NCBI RefSeq assembly: GCF_000419445.1
Contig: NZ_AULK01000005.1
Location: 1 to 64,000 of the forward strand
Direction: 5' to 3'
DNA from: Gryllotalpicola ginsengisoli DSM 22003
GTDB taxonomy: Bacteria > Actinomycetota > Actinomycetes > Actinomycetales > Microbacteriaceae
DNA: 64,000 bases
Shown: piece by piece, positions 16,073-25,026 of the stretch
Position numbering within the stretch: position 1 is the first letter of the stretch
Layout of the letters: the number at the start of each line of letters is the position of its first letter
The notes under the pieces: generated by a model
What the model was told of the DNA's origin: nothing
Database searches by the model: none
Seen by the model: only the letters and a program-made list of their open reading frames with translations
Program-made: the position numbers and the translations under genes

Positions 16073-16140
16073 GTGCGCTACTCGGATCCGCTGCCCGCGA
16101 CGCGGGTCCGAGGAGCACGCCGCGGATGCGAGTAGCGCAC
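16073..16140. repeat. Palindromic intergenic element (copy A)
   Basis: Arms of 18 bp (16073-16090 and 16123-16140) pair with one mismatch: GTGCGCTACTCGGATCCG against CGGATGCGAGTAGCGCAC. It occupies the gap between the convergent Mur ligase and pyruvate kinase genes. The arm core CTACTCGGATCCG recurs in the element at 20863-20922. It could serve as a bidirectional terminator or be a REP-like sequence. Confidence 0.85.
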
Positions 16141-16145
16141 CGGCA

Positions 16146-17957
16146 TCACAGCTGCCAGGAGCCGAGCGCGCGCAGCAGGCTGCGCTTCTTCGACTGGTGT
16201 GCGTTCATGCGGCTGACGATGTCGTGCAGCACGCCCACCGCGCGCACGATGTAGGGCCCCTTGTTGAGCATCACGCACTCCGCGCGCTCGCCGGCCGCGG
16301 CATCCGTGATCTCGGAACGCGAGGGCACGCCCTTCTTCGCCAGCGTGTCGAGCACCTCCGTGGCCCAGATGACGGGCAGGCGGGCGGCCTCGCACAGCCA
16401 CAGCAGCTCCTCCTGCAGCTCGGCCAGGCGCGCGAAACCCGCCTCGACCGCGAGGTCGCCGCGCGCGATCATCACTCCGACGTTGCGGCGCCGCATGGCC
16501 GAAAGCAGGATCTGCGGCATGGCTGCGAAGCCGGCCACCGTCTCGATCTTGAGCACGACGCCGAGATCGGCGGATGCCTCGAGCTCGTCGAGCGCGTGCA
16601 GCAGGCGCTCCACATCGGCGGCGGAACGCACGAAGGAGAGCTCGACGATGGCGGCGTTCGCGACGACGAAGCGCAGGTCCTCGACGTCCTGGTCGGTCAG
16701 CGCCGAGACGTCGAGCACCGTGTCGGGGAAGTTGACGCCTTTCTCGCTGCGCAGCTTCGCGCCGCCCGGCTTGGCGAAGGTCACCCGCACGGTCAGCTCG
16801 CCGTCGCCGACGGCGTCGACGACCCCGCCGATCTTGCCGTCGTCGAACAGCACCCGGTGGCCCGGCTGCGCCCCGTCGAAGACCTCGGGCAGGGTGCATC
16901 CGATGCGGTGCGTGCCCTCGGTGCCGGGCGAGGCGGGCGTCAGCTCGCGCGTCAGCACGATCGTGTCGCCCTCCTGCACGAGCAGGTGCTGCGGCGTCGG
17001 CGGGAGCTCGCCGACGACTGCCTCGTCGGCGGCGCCGTCCGCCTCGACCGAGAGTGCCGTGCCGGGGACGAGGTAGGCGGTGCGGTCGAGCGCGAGCAGG
17101 CAGCCGCCCTCGTGGATGCGCTCGACGTGCGCCAGGCGGTGCCGGCCGCGGGCGTCCTCGAACCGCACCTCGTCGCCGACCCGCCGGCGCCGGAACCAGT
17201 CCCCCGGCTCGGCCGGCACCTCGGCGAGCAGCGGCGCGCGCGTGTCCGGCTCGGCCCGCCCCAGCCAGAATCGCGCCGGTTCCACCACGCGGCCGAGGGC
17301 GTCGCGCTCGGGCTTGACCTTGACCACCTGCGGCCCCGGTTCGATCGGGCCGGTGCGCAGCTTCGGCCCCGCGAGATCCATGGCGATCCGCACCGGCACG
17401 TCGGCCTCCTGCCCGGCCCGGCGCGCGTTGCGGATCGTCGCCGCCCAGACCTCCGGGCCGTCGTGGGCGCAGTTCACGCGGGCGATGTCCATGCCCGCCT
17501 CGACGAGCTCGGCGACCAGCGCGGGATCGTCGGCCATCGCGGTGTCGGCGGTGACCATGATGCGGCCGCCGTGATCGGCTCGCGGCGGCCCGAGCAGGCG
17601 CTCGGCGTTCTGCGCGAGCACCTGCTCGGCGTCGGGCACCGACGGATGCGCCGCCGGCCGCCCGCCGGACCGGGCGGCGCTCAGCAGGCGGATCACCGCG
17701 TCGATCGACTCGAGGATGCTCGCCTCGCCGCGGCCCAGCGAACTCAGGCCCAGCGAGGCCAGCCGGCCCTGCAGCTCGCGCAGGTCGTGTCGGCGGAAGG
17801 CGACGTAGCGCACCAGGTTGCGCGCATCCGCCCGGTGGGCCGGGTCGACGGCCGCGATCTCGTCGGCCGCGGACTTCTCGGCGGCCACGATGTCTTTCTT
17901 GAGCGCCCGCAACTCGCGCAGCACGTCGCGCGCGAGCCCGTCGGGGGAAGCCGGCAT
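16146..17957 (-). CDS. Pyruvate kinase-like protein with N-terminal extension
   Basis: 603 residues. A helical N-terminal extension of about 130 residues precedes GRIMVTADTAMADDPALVAE, the usual opening of pyruvate kinase. The barrel motifs KIETVAGF and GVMIARGDLAVEAGFARLAE follow, and the sequence ends with NKGPYIVRAVGVLHDI. The normal C-terminal allosteric domain is missing, as the protein stops about 35 residues later. Similar long pyruvate kinase-like proteins occur in actinobacteria. Catalytic competence is uncertain because IETV replaces the usual IENQ. The start at 17957 is the first ATG consistent with the extension. Confidence 0.75.
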   Translation of the reverse strand: MPASPDGLARDVLRELRALKKDIVAAEKSAADEIAAVDPAHRADARNLVRYVAFRRHDLRELQGRLASLGLSSLGRGEASILESIDAVIRLLSAARSGGRPAAHPSVPDAEQVLAQNAERLLGPPRADHGGRIMVTADTAMADDPALVAELVEAGMDIARVNCAHDGPEVWAATIRNARRAGQEADVPVRIAMDLAGPKLRTGPIEPGPQVVKVKPERDALGRVVEPARFWLGRAEPDTRAPLLAEVPAEPGDWFRRRRVGDEVRFEDARGRHRLAHVERIHEGGCLLALDRTAYLVPGTALSVEADGAADEAVVGELPPTPQHLLVQEGDTIVLTRELTPASPGTEGTHRIGCTLPEVFDGAQPGHRVLFDDGKIGGVVDAVGDGELTVRVTFAKPGGAKLRSEKGVNFPDTVLDVSALTDQDVEDLRFVVANAAIVELSFVRSAADVERLLHALDELEASADLGVVLKIETVAGFAAMPQILLSAMRRRNVGVMIARGDLAVEAGFARLAELQEELLWLCEAARLPVIWATEVLDTLAKKGVPSRSEITDAAAGERAECVMLNKGPYIVRAVGVLHDIVSRMNAHQSKKRSLLRALGSWQL

Positions 17958-18036
17958 GTCACTCTCCGAGCAGCTGGGGGATCGCAGGCGCGGTATCCAG
18001 CCGTCGCGCCGGCGAAACGCCCCGCCCGGGCGACGC

Positions 18037-19620
18037 TCAGCTCTGGCTGCGCAGCGCCGTGAGCAGCGCTTCCCCGTCGGGCACGCCGAGGCCCGTGCAG
18101 GCGTCCCACCCGGCGGCCGCCTTGTAGGCCCCGTTGTCTCCCGAGGTGATGTCGCGGAACCCCGGCGGCGTCGTGCCGTCGCCCGCGCCCGCATAGAGCA
18201 GCCGCTGCGCGAGGCCGAGCCGCTGCCCGGTCGCCTGCACGAGTCGGGCGATGAGGGCCGCCCAGAGCGGGGCGACCGCGCTGGTGCCGCCGATGACCGT
18301 GTCCTGCCCGTCGACGCGCACCTGGTAGCCGGTCGCCGGGTCGGCGACCGCAGCGACGTCGGGCACCCCGCGCCCCGTCTTGCCGGCTGCGCCGGGCACG
18401 TCGACCGGCTGCTGCCAGTCGGGGAGCGGATAGGCGTCGCTCACTCCGCCGCCCGTGGCGCCCTGACCCTCGCCCTCGTTCCACACCGTTTCGGAGGTGA
18501 CTGCGCCCGAGGCATCCGTCTCAAGGCGCGTGCCGCCGCAGGCGAGCGCATGCGGGCTGGAGGCCGGGAAGTCGACGTGCGCCTTGCCGTCGCTCTGGCG
18601 GTCGCTCGACCCGTCGTCGCCGGCCGCGACGGTGACGGTCACGCCGAGCGCCGCGGCGTCGGTGAACGCGTCGTCCATCGCGGCGCGCGCCTGCTCGGTC
18701 CACTGATCTTCGCTCTGGCCCCAGCTGATGCTGATGGCGTCGGGGGTGGGGTCGGCGTGCGCCGCCTGCGCGACCGCGTCGACGAACCCCGAGTCGGTGT
18801 TGGGGGCGAAGTAGACGACGATCGACGCGCCGGGCGCCAGCGCCCCGACCACCTCGATGTCGAGCGCGACCTCGCCGTCGGCGCCGCTCGGGTCGCCGCC
18901 CGGCTGGTTCTGCGCCCCGTCGACGCCGACGGCGGTGACCTTGGGCGACGAAACCCCGAGCGACTGGAAGTAGGTGTCGAGGTCGGACTGCTCGTAGCCG
19001 CCGCCGAGCTCGATGATGGCGACGGTGCGCCCGGTGCCGTCCGTGCCCTCAGGGAAGCGGTACACCTGGCCGAGCTGGGGCGGCGTGTAGCTCGCGCTCA
19101 CCGCGTGCGGTGAGGCGGCGCGGAAGTTCGCCCGGGCCTGGGGGCGGGAGTCGAGGCCGAGCACCGCCGTGACCGACGGCGAGAGCTCGTCGGGCACCGA
19201 CAGCTCGCCGGTGCGGTGCCAGTGCGCGGCGCGGCTGCCGTCGGGCGCCTCGCTCTCGGCCCACTCGAGGGTGGTGGCGAAGGTGGACTGCAGCGCCTCG
19301 ACGGTTCCCGCGATGCGCAGCCGCCTGCTGCCCGGGTCGGCGGAGACGACCTCGATGCCGTGCGCGGCGAGCACGCGGGTGACCCGCTCGACGTCGGCGG
19401 GGTCGGCGCCGTACTCGCGCGCGAACGTGTCGCGGTCGATCGGATGCTCGAGCACCGACTCGGGCACCTCGGCCCTGCGGCGCAGCACGATGGTCGCCTC
19501 GATGCGGGCCTCGGCACCGGCCGGCGGCGTGGCCGCCCGTGCTCCGGCGGCGGGCGGGCGAGTGCTGCCGGGAAGGGGCGTGCGCCCGCCGGGGGTGGTC
19601 GTGTCGTCTTCGCTCGTCAT
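18037..19620 (-). CDS. S53 family peptidase (sedolisin/kumamolisin-like)
   Basis: 527 residues. A prodomain of about 170 residues (with LEHPIDRDTFAREYGADPAD) is followed by the catalytic domain. The Glu/Asp pair is in DGEVALDIEVVGALAPGA, the oxyanion Asp in VAAGDDGSSD, and the nucleophile in GGTSAVAPLWAAL. The calcium loop is near DITSGDNG at the C-terminus. These are acid-active serine-carboxyl proteases, normally exported and self-processed. No classical signal peptide is seen, as in several kumamolisin-type relatives. GGAG lies just before the ATG at 19620. Confidence 0.92.
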   Translation of the reverse strand: MTSEDDTTTPGGRTPLPGSTRPPAAGARAATPPAGAEARIEATIVLRRRAEVPESVLEHPIDRDTFAREYGADPADVERVTRVLAAHGIEVVSADPGSRRLRIAGTVEALQSTFATTLEWAESEAPDGSRAAHWHRTGELSVPDELSPSVTAVLGLDSRPQARANFRAASPHAVSASYTPPQLGQVYRFPEGTDGTGRTVAIIELGGGYEQSDLDTYFQSLGVSSPKVTAVGVDGAQNQPGGDPSGADGEVALDIEVVGALAPGASIVVYFAPNTDSGFVDAVAQAAHADPTPDAISISWGQSEDQWTEQARAAMDDAFTDAAALGVTVTVAAGDDGSSDRQSDGKAHVDFPASSPHALACGGTRLETDASGAVTSETVWNEGEGQGATGGGVSDAYPLPDWQQPVDVPGAAGKTGRGVPDVAAVADPATGYQVRVDGQDTVIGGTSAVAPLWAALIARLVQATGQRLGLAQRLLYAGAGDGTTPPGFRDITSGDNGAYKAAAGWDACTGLGVPDGEALLTALRSQS

Positions 19621-19683
19621 GTCTCCTGACTACCAGCGACCTCCGACACGCGCACCCCCGAACGGGGCACGTGGAGTGAATTG

Positions 19684-20787
19684 CTAGGGCAGCTTCGCGA
19701 CCAGGTTGAGGATGCGCGTGTGCTGCAGCGCGCTGTTGTTGTCATCGCTGATCAGGCTGATGCCGTAGCGCTTGCCGGGCAGGGTGGAGGTGATCGCCAT
19801 GCCCTCGAAGTTGTCCAGCAGGGGGTTGGCCTGCGTCTCGAGTGCCGGCGCGCCGAGGCTCGGGCAGTCCACCAGGTCGGCCAGCCGCGTCTTCTTCACC
19901 GTGAGCTTCGCCGGCGCGTCGCCGAGGTTCTCGACGCGGCTCACGTCGGCCGCCTTGTGCAGCCCGGTGACGGCGAAGAGGTCGACCGCGTTGCCGGCAT
20001 CGGCGGACCACGAGGCCTCCTCGACGACGATGGCGTCATCGCTGTATGCGGCGATCTCGGGGATGCGCATGCCGGGGTCGGTGCGGTACTCGATCTGCTT
20101 CTCGAGCTTCCAGCTGCCGTGGACCTGCGTGTAGACGAGCAGGCGGTGCGCCGTCGCATCCCCCGACGCCGACACGTCGCCCGAGAGGGCACCCTCCATC
20201 GCGGCGATCAGGGTCTTCTTGTCCGGGGTCAGGGTCAGGCCCTCGAGGGTGGCGTTCGCGGTCGCCTCACCCGCGGCGGTCGTCCCGGTCACCGCGAAGC
20301 GCGCGGGCACCGGCAGCGACGCCTTCTGCACGCCGTCCCTGCCGTAGATGCGGATCGACGGCTCGGTCTCCGAGCTGACCGCGTAGTCGCCGTTCGCGAG
20401 AACCGCGAGGCCCTCGTCGTCGGCGGTCTGGCCGGTGTAGGGGGTGCCGTCCGCGTCCTTCAGCACGAGCGGCGCTCCGGTGACCTGCGGGTCGGCCAGG
20501 TCGCGGAACGACCACACGTATTCGGGCGTGGTGCCGTCGTTGTCGAGGGCCGACACCCACGCCTTCTGGCGCGCGTCCCAGGCGAGCGACGACAGGCCGC
20601 TGACCTCGGCGCCGTCGACGACCTTCTTGTCGAGCGCGTCGCTGTAGCTCAGCGCGGTCACGGTGGAGGAGCAGGCGTTCGGGTCGGTGGAGGCGCCGGA
20701 GCGCGCGGGGTTCGCGTTGGCGGCCGGCGCGATGATGAGCACGGATGCCGCGGCGAGCGTCGCCGCGACGAAGATGTTCTTTCGCAT
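19684..20787 (-). CDS. Secreted phytase-like/esterase-like beta-propeller protein
   Basis: 367 residues with a Sec signal peptide (MRKNIFVAATLAAASVLIIA, cleavage near ANA). The mature protein reads as a phytase-like propeller (esterase-like activity of phytase family): GLSSLAWDARQKAWVSALDN, DDEGLAVLANGDYAVSSETE, ATLEGLTLTPDKKTLIAAME and a closing NFEGMAI. Family members are extracytoplasmic phosphoesterase-like proteins of poorly known substrate. The ATG at 20787 is chosen because it starts the signal peptide. Confidence 0.82.
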   Translation of the reverse strand: MRKNIFVAATLAAASVLIIAPAANANPARSGASTDPNACSSTVTALSYSDALDKKVVDGAEVSGLSSLAWDARQKAWVSALDNDGTTPEYVWSFRDLADPQVTGAPLVLKDADGTPYTGQTADDEGLAVLANGDYAVSSETEPSIRIYGRDGVQKASLPVPARFAVTGTTAAGEATANATLEGLTLTPDKKTLIAAMEGALSGDVSASGDATAHRLLVYTQVHGSWKLEKQIEYRTDPGMRIPEIAAYSDDAIVVEEASWSADAGNAVDLFAVTGLHKAADVSRVENLGDAPAKLTVKKTRLADLVDCPSLGAPALETQANPLLDNFEGMAITSTLPGKRYGISLISDDNNSALQHTRILNLVAKLP

Positions 20788-20862
20788 GGCCCCCATGGTG
20801 GGGACGCCAGGTGAACCGCCGGTAGCCCGCACGCGGATTGCCGGCGACCTTCCCTCCCCTGG

Positions 20863-20922
20863 GCTACTCGGATCCGCGGTGCGCCACTCGAACCCGCGGC
20901 GCGAAGCGCGGATCCGAGTAGC
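20863..20922. repeat. Palindromic intergenic element (copy B)
   Basis: Perfect 16-bp arms, GCTACTCGGATCCGCG (20863-20878) and its complement (20907-20922), with a G/C-rich loop that repeats ACTCGAACCCGCG. It shares the arm sequence of copy A at 16.1 kb. It lies between the phytase-like gene start and the end of ohr, both leftward, so it would act after ohr. Confidence 0.85.
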
Positions 20923-20941
20923 GCACGCGGCGAGGCAGGGC

Positions 20942-21364
20942 TCAGTCGTCGGTGACGGTGATGGTCACGTCGATGTTTCCCCGAGTGGCGTTCGAGTAGG
21001 GGCAGACCCGGTGCGCCGCGTCGGCGAGCGCCTGCGCCTCGTCGTGCGGCAGCTCGGGGATCGTGACCTCGAGCTCGACCGCGAGCTGGTAGCCGCCCTG
21101 CCCGTTCGGCCCGATGTGCACCCGGCTGCCGACGGTCTCGTCGTGGAGCGTCACTTTCTGCGCGCGGGCGACGCCCAGCAGGGCCGAGTGGAAGCACGCC
21201 GCGTAGCCCGCGGCGAACAGCAGCTCGGGGTTGGCCCCGTTGCCCGACCCGCCCATCTCGCGGGGGGTCGCCATCTCGAGATCGACGCGTCCGTCCGAGG
21301 TGGCGACGTGTCCGTTGCGTCCCTCTCCGGTCGACAGGGCTTCGGCGGTGTACAGCGCTTCCAT
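20942..21364 (-). CDS. ohr: Organic hydroperoxide resistance protein (Ohr)
   Basis: 140 residues starting MEALYTAEALSTGEGRNGHV. The peroxidatic Cys is in YAACFHSALLG and the resolving Cys in RVCPYSNATRGN, as in Ohr of the OsmC superfamily. It reduces organic and fatty-acid hydroperoxides using dithiols. It follows ohrR by two bases in one operon, so it should be induced when OhrR is oxidised. Confidence 0.94.
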   Translation of the reverse strand: MEALYTAEALSTGEGRNGHVATSDGRVDLEMATPREMGGSGNGANPELLFAAGYAACFHSALLGVARAQKVTLHDETVGSRVHIGPNGQGGYQLAVELEVTIPELPHDEAQALADAAHRVCPYSNATRGNIDVTITVTDD

Positions 21365-21366
21365 GT

Positions 21367-21813
21367 TCAGTCCTTTCCAGGGGCGGCGTGTTCGCTCAGT
21401 GCTTTGAGCTGCTCGCGCAGTCCGTCCGCGAACTGCTGCGTGATCCCCAGCCGCTCTCCGAAGCAGCGAGGAACGTCGGCCAGCTCGTCGCGCAGACGCC
21501 GCCCGGCATCCGTCAGAGACACGGTCACGACCCGCTCGTCGGTCGCGCTCCGCACGCGCGTGAGCACGCCGCGTGCCTCGAGCCGCTTCAGCAACGGTGA
21601 CAGCGTTCCCGAGTCGAGGCCGAGCAGCTCGCCGAGGCGTCCCACGGCGAGGCCGCCGTCGGTCCACAGCGCGATCAGCACCAGGTACTGCGTGTAGCTG
21701 AGCCCCCACGGGGCCAGCAGTTCCCGATAGATCTGCCCGATCTGCCGCTGCGCCGAGTAGACGGCGAAGCACAGCATCGGTTCGAGGGCGTCGGTCGCGC
21801 TCGTCGTGGTCAC
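21367..21813 (-). CDS. ohrR: MarR-family regulator OhrR
   Basis: About 148 residues. LEPMLCFAVYSAQRQIGQIY carries the conserved redox-sensing Cys near the N-terminus. A winged HTH follows: GRLGELLGLDSGTLSPLLKR and RSATDERVVTVSLTDAGR. OhrR represses ohr until its Cys is oxidised. I use the GTG at 21813. A second GTG at 21831 overlaps the presumed operator and is less likely. It is the first gene of the ohrR-ohr operon. Confidence 0.88.
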   Translation of the reverse strand: MTTTSATDALEPMLCFAVYSAQRQIGQIYRELLAPWGLSYTQYLVLIALWTDGGLAVGRLGELLGLDSGTLSPLLKRLEARGVLTRVRSATDERVVTVSLTDAGRRLRDELADVPRCFGERLGITQQFADGLREQLKALSEHAAPGKD

Positions 21814-21828
21814 CCTCTCAGCATCGCA

Positions 21829-21848
21829 CACAATTCAGTTGTGCACAA
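21829..21848 (-). promoter_or_regulatory. Probable OhrR operator
   Basis: CACAA-TTCAG-TTGTG followed by the overlapping palindrome TTGTGCACAA lies immediately upstream of ohrR. The A/T-rich symmetry resembles known OhrR boxes (ACAATT/AATTGT type) and its position fits autoregulation. Confidence 0.6.
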
Positions 21849-21938
21849 TCTTTCTCTCAGCGGATGCTCGGCGTCCAGCGCGCAACGCGAACGGCGGCCG
21901 CGCCCCGAAGGGCACGACCGCCGTGGCTGCCGGAGCGC

Positions 21939-22235
21939 CTACCGCTTCGGGTTCACGTCCGCAGGCGCCTCGACCGTCTCGGGGTGCGGCTCGGTCTCCT
22001 CGTCGAGCGGCTTCGCCAGGGTCCACCAGACGAACAGCGCCGAGAGCACGAGCATGCCGATGCCGGTGATCAGGTTGACGTTGTAACCGCCGGCCTTGTC
22101 GAGCTCGTCCTGCCCGGTGAAGGCGAGCCCCCAGATCAGGCAGACGATGCCGTAGACGGCGAACAGGATCGCGATGACCGTGCGGAGGTCGAACAGCAGG
22201 TTCGCGCCGCGCTTCTTGGTCGGAGTAGTCGTCAT
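21939..22235 (-). CDS. Small two-TM membrane protein linked to the symporter
   Basis: 98 residues with two hydrophobic helices (LRTVIAILFAVYGIVCLIWG and LITGIGMLVLSALFVWWTLA) and a charged tail ending PADVNPKR. The start is nine bases after the symporter stop, with GGGGC before the ATG, so the two are one transcription unit. Small partner proteins of this type accompany SSS symporters in actinobacteria. The role is unknown. Confidence 0.8.
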   Translation of the reverse strand: MTTTPTKKRGANLLFDLRTVIAILFAVYGIVCLIWGLAFTGQDELDKAGGYNVNLITGIGMLVLSALFVWWTLAKPLDEETEPHPETVEAPADVNPKR

Positions 22236-22244
22236 GATGTGCCC

Positions 22245-23951
22245 CTAGATCACGTTGAAGAAGATGTAGCAGGCGGCGGCCAGCACGAGCGAGCCGATGC
22301 CGAGGACCCACACGTTGCGGTACCAGCCCCGGCTGCCGGCATCCGTCGGCATCTCGTGCGTGGTGAGGCCGTGCACCAGGCCGGTGAGCTCGGACACGGG
22401 CTTCGGCTTGGAGGCGAGCGAGACGACGATGCCGACCGCGATCGCGAGCACCAGGGCGACGCCGCCGCCGAGGTAGCTCGAGCCCTGGCTGGAGATCGGG
22501 ATGACGCCGACCTGGTTCAGGATGAAGATGATGACGGCGCCCGCGGTGCCGGCGGCGAGACCGGCCCAGCCGGCGTGGCCGGTGGCGCGCTTCCACAGCA
22601 GGCCGAGGATGAACACCGCGAACAGCGGCACGTTGAAGAACGAGAACAGGGTCTGGATGTAGTCCATGATGTTCCCGAAGTTGCCGGCGATGAACGCCGT
22701 GCCGATCGCGATCAGCGTGCCGATCACGGTCACCCAGCGGCCCACGTCGAGGTAGTGCTTGTCGCTCTTGCCCGGGCGCAGCCAGTCCTGCCAGATGTCG
22801 TAGGTGAACACCGTGTTCAGCGACGAGATGTTGGCCGCCATGCCCGCCATGAAGGACGCGAGCAGACCGGCGAGCGCGACGCCGAGGAAGCCGTTGGGCA
22901 GCAGCTGCTGCATGAGCAGCGGCACGACGTCGTTGTAGGAGACGTTCGACGACTGCCCGGCGTTCAGCTGCTGGATGCCGGGCACCAGCACGGCGGCGAT
23001 CATGCCGGGGATGATGATGACGAGCGCGACCAGCGTCTTCGGGAACGCGGCGATGAGAGGCGTGCGCCGGGCCGCCGACGCGTCCTTGGCGCTGAAGGCA
23101 CGCTGCACCTCGGTGAAGTTCGTGGTCCAGTAGCCGAAGGAGGTGACGAAGCCCAGGCCGAGCACGACGCCGATGACGCTCCAGAAGGAGTTGTGGATGC
23201 CGGTCAGCTCGTGGGCCGGGAACGCGTGCAGCATGTCGGCGCCGTTCTGCGCCGTCAGCTTCTCCTTGAGGCCCGACCAGCCGCCGACGCGGTTCAGGCC
23301 GATCAGCGTGATCGGCACCATTGCGACGACGATCACGAAGAACTGCAGCACCTCGTTGTAGATCGAGGCCGACAGACCGCCGACGAGGGTGTAGATCAGC
23401 ACCACCACTCCGGCGACGACGATCGCGAGCCACAGCGGCCAGCCGAGCAGCGCGTTGACGACGATCGCCATGGCGTACAGGTTCACGCCGGCGAGCAGCA
23501 CGGATGCCACGGCGAAGAGCACCGCCTGGAACCGCTGCGTCGCGGGATTGAAGCGCCGGCGCAGGAACTCGGGCACCGAGCGCGCCTTGGACCCGTAGAA
23601 GAAGGGCATCATGAAGATGCCGAGGAAGACCATGGCCGGGATGGCGCCGATCCAGTAGTAGTGCACCGCCTGGATGCCGTACTGGGCGCCGTTGGCGCTC
23701 TGGCCGAGCAGCTCGGTCGCGCCGAGGTTCGCCGACATGAACGCGAGACCGGTCACCCAGGCCGGGAGGGACCGGCCGGACAGCAGGAAGTCGAGGCTGC
23801 TCGCGACCTGCCGGCGGGCGATGAATCCGACCCCGAGCACCAGCGCGAAGTACACGCAGACGAGCACGTAGTCGATGGGTTGGGCATCGAGGCGGAGCGG
23901 AGCGCCTGATGCGGTCAGCGCTGCCGGTCCGGCCAGGCCATGGGTGGGCAC
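22245..23951 (-). CDS. Sodium:solute symporter (SSS family)
   Basis: A 568-residue membrane protein with about 13-14 TM segments. FLLSGRSLPAWVTGLAFMSA, GLSASIYNEVLQFFVIVV and FMAGMAANISSLNTVFTYDI are SSS signatures, the last around the Na+-site helix. The substrate (sugar, carboxylate or other) cannot be read from the sequence. The GTG at 23951 has AGGAGG nine bases upstream and is well supported. It leads a two-gene operon with the small membrane protein. Confidence 0.9.
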   Translation of the reverse strand: MPTHGLAGPAALTASGAPLRLDAQPIDYVLVCVYFALVLGVGFIARRQVASSLDFLLSGRSLPAWVTGLAFMSANLGATELLGQSANGAQYGIQAVHYYWIGAIPAMVFLGIFMMPFFYGSKARSVPEFLRRRFNPATQRFQAVLFAVASVLLAGVNLYAMAIVVNALLGWPLWLAIVVAGVVVLIYTLVGGLSASIYNEVLQFFVIVVAMVPITLIGLNRVGGWSGLKEKLTAQNGADMLHAFPAHELTGIHNSFWSVIGVVLGLGFVTSFGYWTTNFTEVQRAFSAKDASAARRTPLIAAFPKTLVALVIIIPGMIAAVLVPGIQQLNAGQSSNVSYNDVVPLLMQQLLPNGFLGVALAGLLASFMAGMAANISSLNTVFTYDIWQDWLRPGKSDKHYLDVGRWVTVIGTLIAIGTAFIAGNFGNIMDYIQTLFSFFNVPLFAVFILGLLWKRATGHAGWAGLAAGTAGAVIIFILNQVGVIPISSQGSSYLGGGVALVLAIAVGIVVSLASKPKPVSELTGLVHGLTTHEMPTDAGSRGWYRNVWVLGIGSLVLAAACYIFFNVI

Positions 23952-23966
23952 GGGGGATCCTCCTCG

Positions 23967-24014
23967 TCGAGTCCGGGTGGATTGCTTCGCAGCCGCTAAT
24001 TAGTTGCCGCAATC
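23967..24014 (-). promoter_or_regulatory. Symmetrical upstream region of the symporter gene
   Basis: GATTGC and GCAATC half-sites flank a CTAATTAG palindrome (about 23995-24002), about 40-60 bases before the symporter start. It is an A/T-rich patch in a G/C-rich region and a candidate operator/promoter. The regulator is unknown. Confidence 0.35.
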
Positions 24015-24091
24015 ACCAAACCCTAGGTGAACCCTTCGGGGCATGCAACGCGAGGATTCGTCACCCGAACGGGGGCCGCGCGCATCCGTCC

Positions 24092-24553
24092 CTACGGCAC
24101 GCCGACTCGGATGCCGGTCGCGCTGTATCCGCCGGTTCCGCCGTGGCCGTCGGGCCACTGCCACGCGCCGTCGTAGCGGTCGCCGTCCTGGCTGAAGCGG
24201 CCGTGGAAGAAGTTGTCAGAACCCTTCTGCCCGAACCAGGTGTAGAGCTCGCGGCCCTGCACATCCCAGGTGTAGGTGAAATCGGCGCCGTGGTTGTCCA
24301 TGAAGTGCGAGCGCAGCGTGCCGGTGTCCTCGTCGTAGCCGATGTACTCGACGCCGATGAGCTCTCGCCCCGGACGGGCCAGCTCGACGTGCTGCACCAG
24401 GTAGAAGCCGCCGGTCATCCACTCGAAGCGGACCCGGCCCTGCACCAGCGACCCGGAGATCTCCCAGGTGCCGACGAGTGGTTCCAGCCGGCGCAGGGCC
24501 GGATCGGGTGCGTCGGGCAGGCTGGCCGCCCGGTGGTTGTTGCCGTCCGCCAT
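24092..24553 (-). CDS. DUF1579-like hypothetical protein
   Basis: 153 residues. PALRRLEPLVGTWEISGSLV opens the protein and FEWMTGGFYLVQHVEL and FTYTWDVQGRELYTWFG follow: a lipocalin-like beta-barrel pattern seen in DUF1579-type proteins. No catalytic residues are known. Its ATG overlaps the stop of the upstream SRPBCC gene, so it is the third gene of the ArsR-led operon. Confidence 0.75.
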   Translation of the reverse strand: MADGNNHRAASLPDAPDPALRRLEPLVGTWEISGSLVQGRVRFEWMTGGFYLVQHVELARPGRELIGVEYIGYDEDTGTLRSHFMDNHGADFTYTWDVQGRELYTWFGQKGSDNFFHGRFSQDGDRYDGAWQWPDGHGGTGGYSATGIRVGVP

Positions 24554-25026
24554 CAGATCTCCCGTGCGACTCGAGCGAGGCGTTCCAGCGACTCGCGGAT
24601 GCCGGCTTCCATGCCGTTGATCAGGGCTTGCTCCAACGCCTCGGTCGACGGGAACACCGTGCGGGTGCGCAGGCGGGTGCGGTCACGGAGGTCATCGAAA
24701 GACGTGTACTCCAAGGCCACCTGGTCGGGCGCGCCTTCCCACTCGAACGTCTGCACCCTCGAGCGCTCCTCCACGATGCGGTGGACCACCCCGCGGAAGG
24801 CCTGCTCGATGCCGTCGGGCGTGATCTGCAGGTACCGGTAGCTGCCGCCGGTGCGCATCTCCCACCGCTCCACGCGCGTGGTGTTGCGTGCGGGGCCCAG
24901 CCAGCGCACCACCAGCTCCGGATCGACGGTCGCCCGCCACACCGCCGCGACCGGTGCCCCGAACTCCCTGCTGAGCTCCAGGTAGGGCGGCGTCACCGTG
25001 ACGGACGTCGAGGCGTCGTCGTTCAT
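24553..25026 (-). CDS. SRPBCC-domain (AHSA1-like) protein
   Basis: 157 residues. LELSREFGAPVAAVWRATVD, VVRWLGPARNT and GSYRYLQITPDG are the opening of the START/AHSA1 fold, and GMEAGIRESLERLA is the closing helix. Such proteins bind hydrophobic ligands. They are classically paired with an ArsR regulator, as here: the ATG at 25026 overlaps the ArsR stop by four bases. Confidence 0.88.
   Translation of the reverse strand: MNDDASTSVTVTPPYLELSREFGAPVAAVWRATVDPELVVRWLGPARNTTRVERWEMRTGGSYRYLQITPDGIEQAFRGVVHRIVEERSRVQTFEWEGAPDQVALEYTSFDDLRDRTRLRTRTVFPSTEALEQALINGMEAGIRESLERLARVAREI

Noticed and set aside
10622-16135. Very long rightward open frame of about 1840 codons covering the helicase-like gene on the opposite strand
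   Set aside because: It is antisense to two well-supported genes, is Arg/Gly/Ala/His-rich without domains, and arises from the extreme G/C codon bias.
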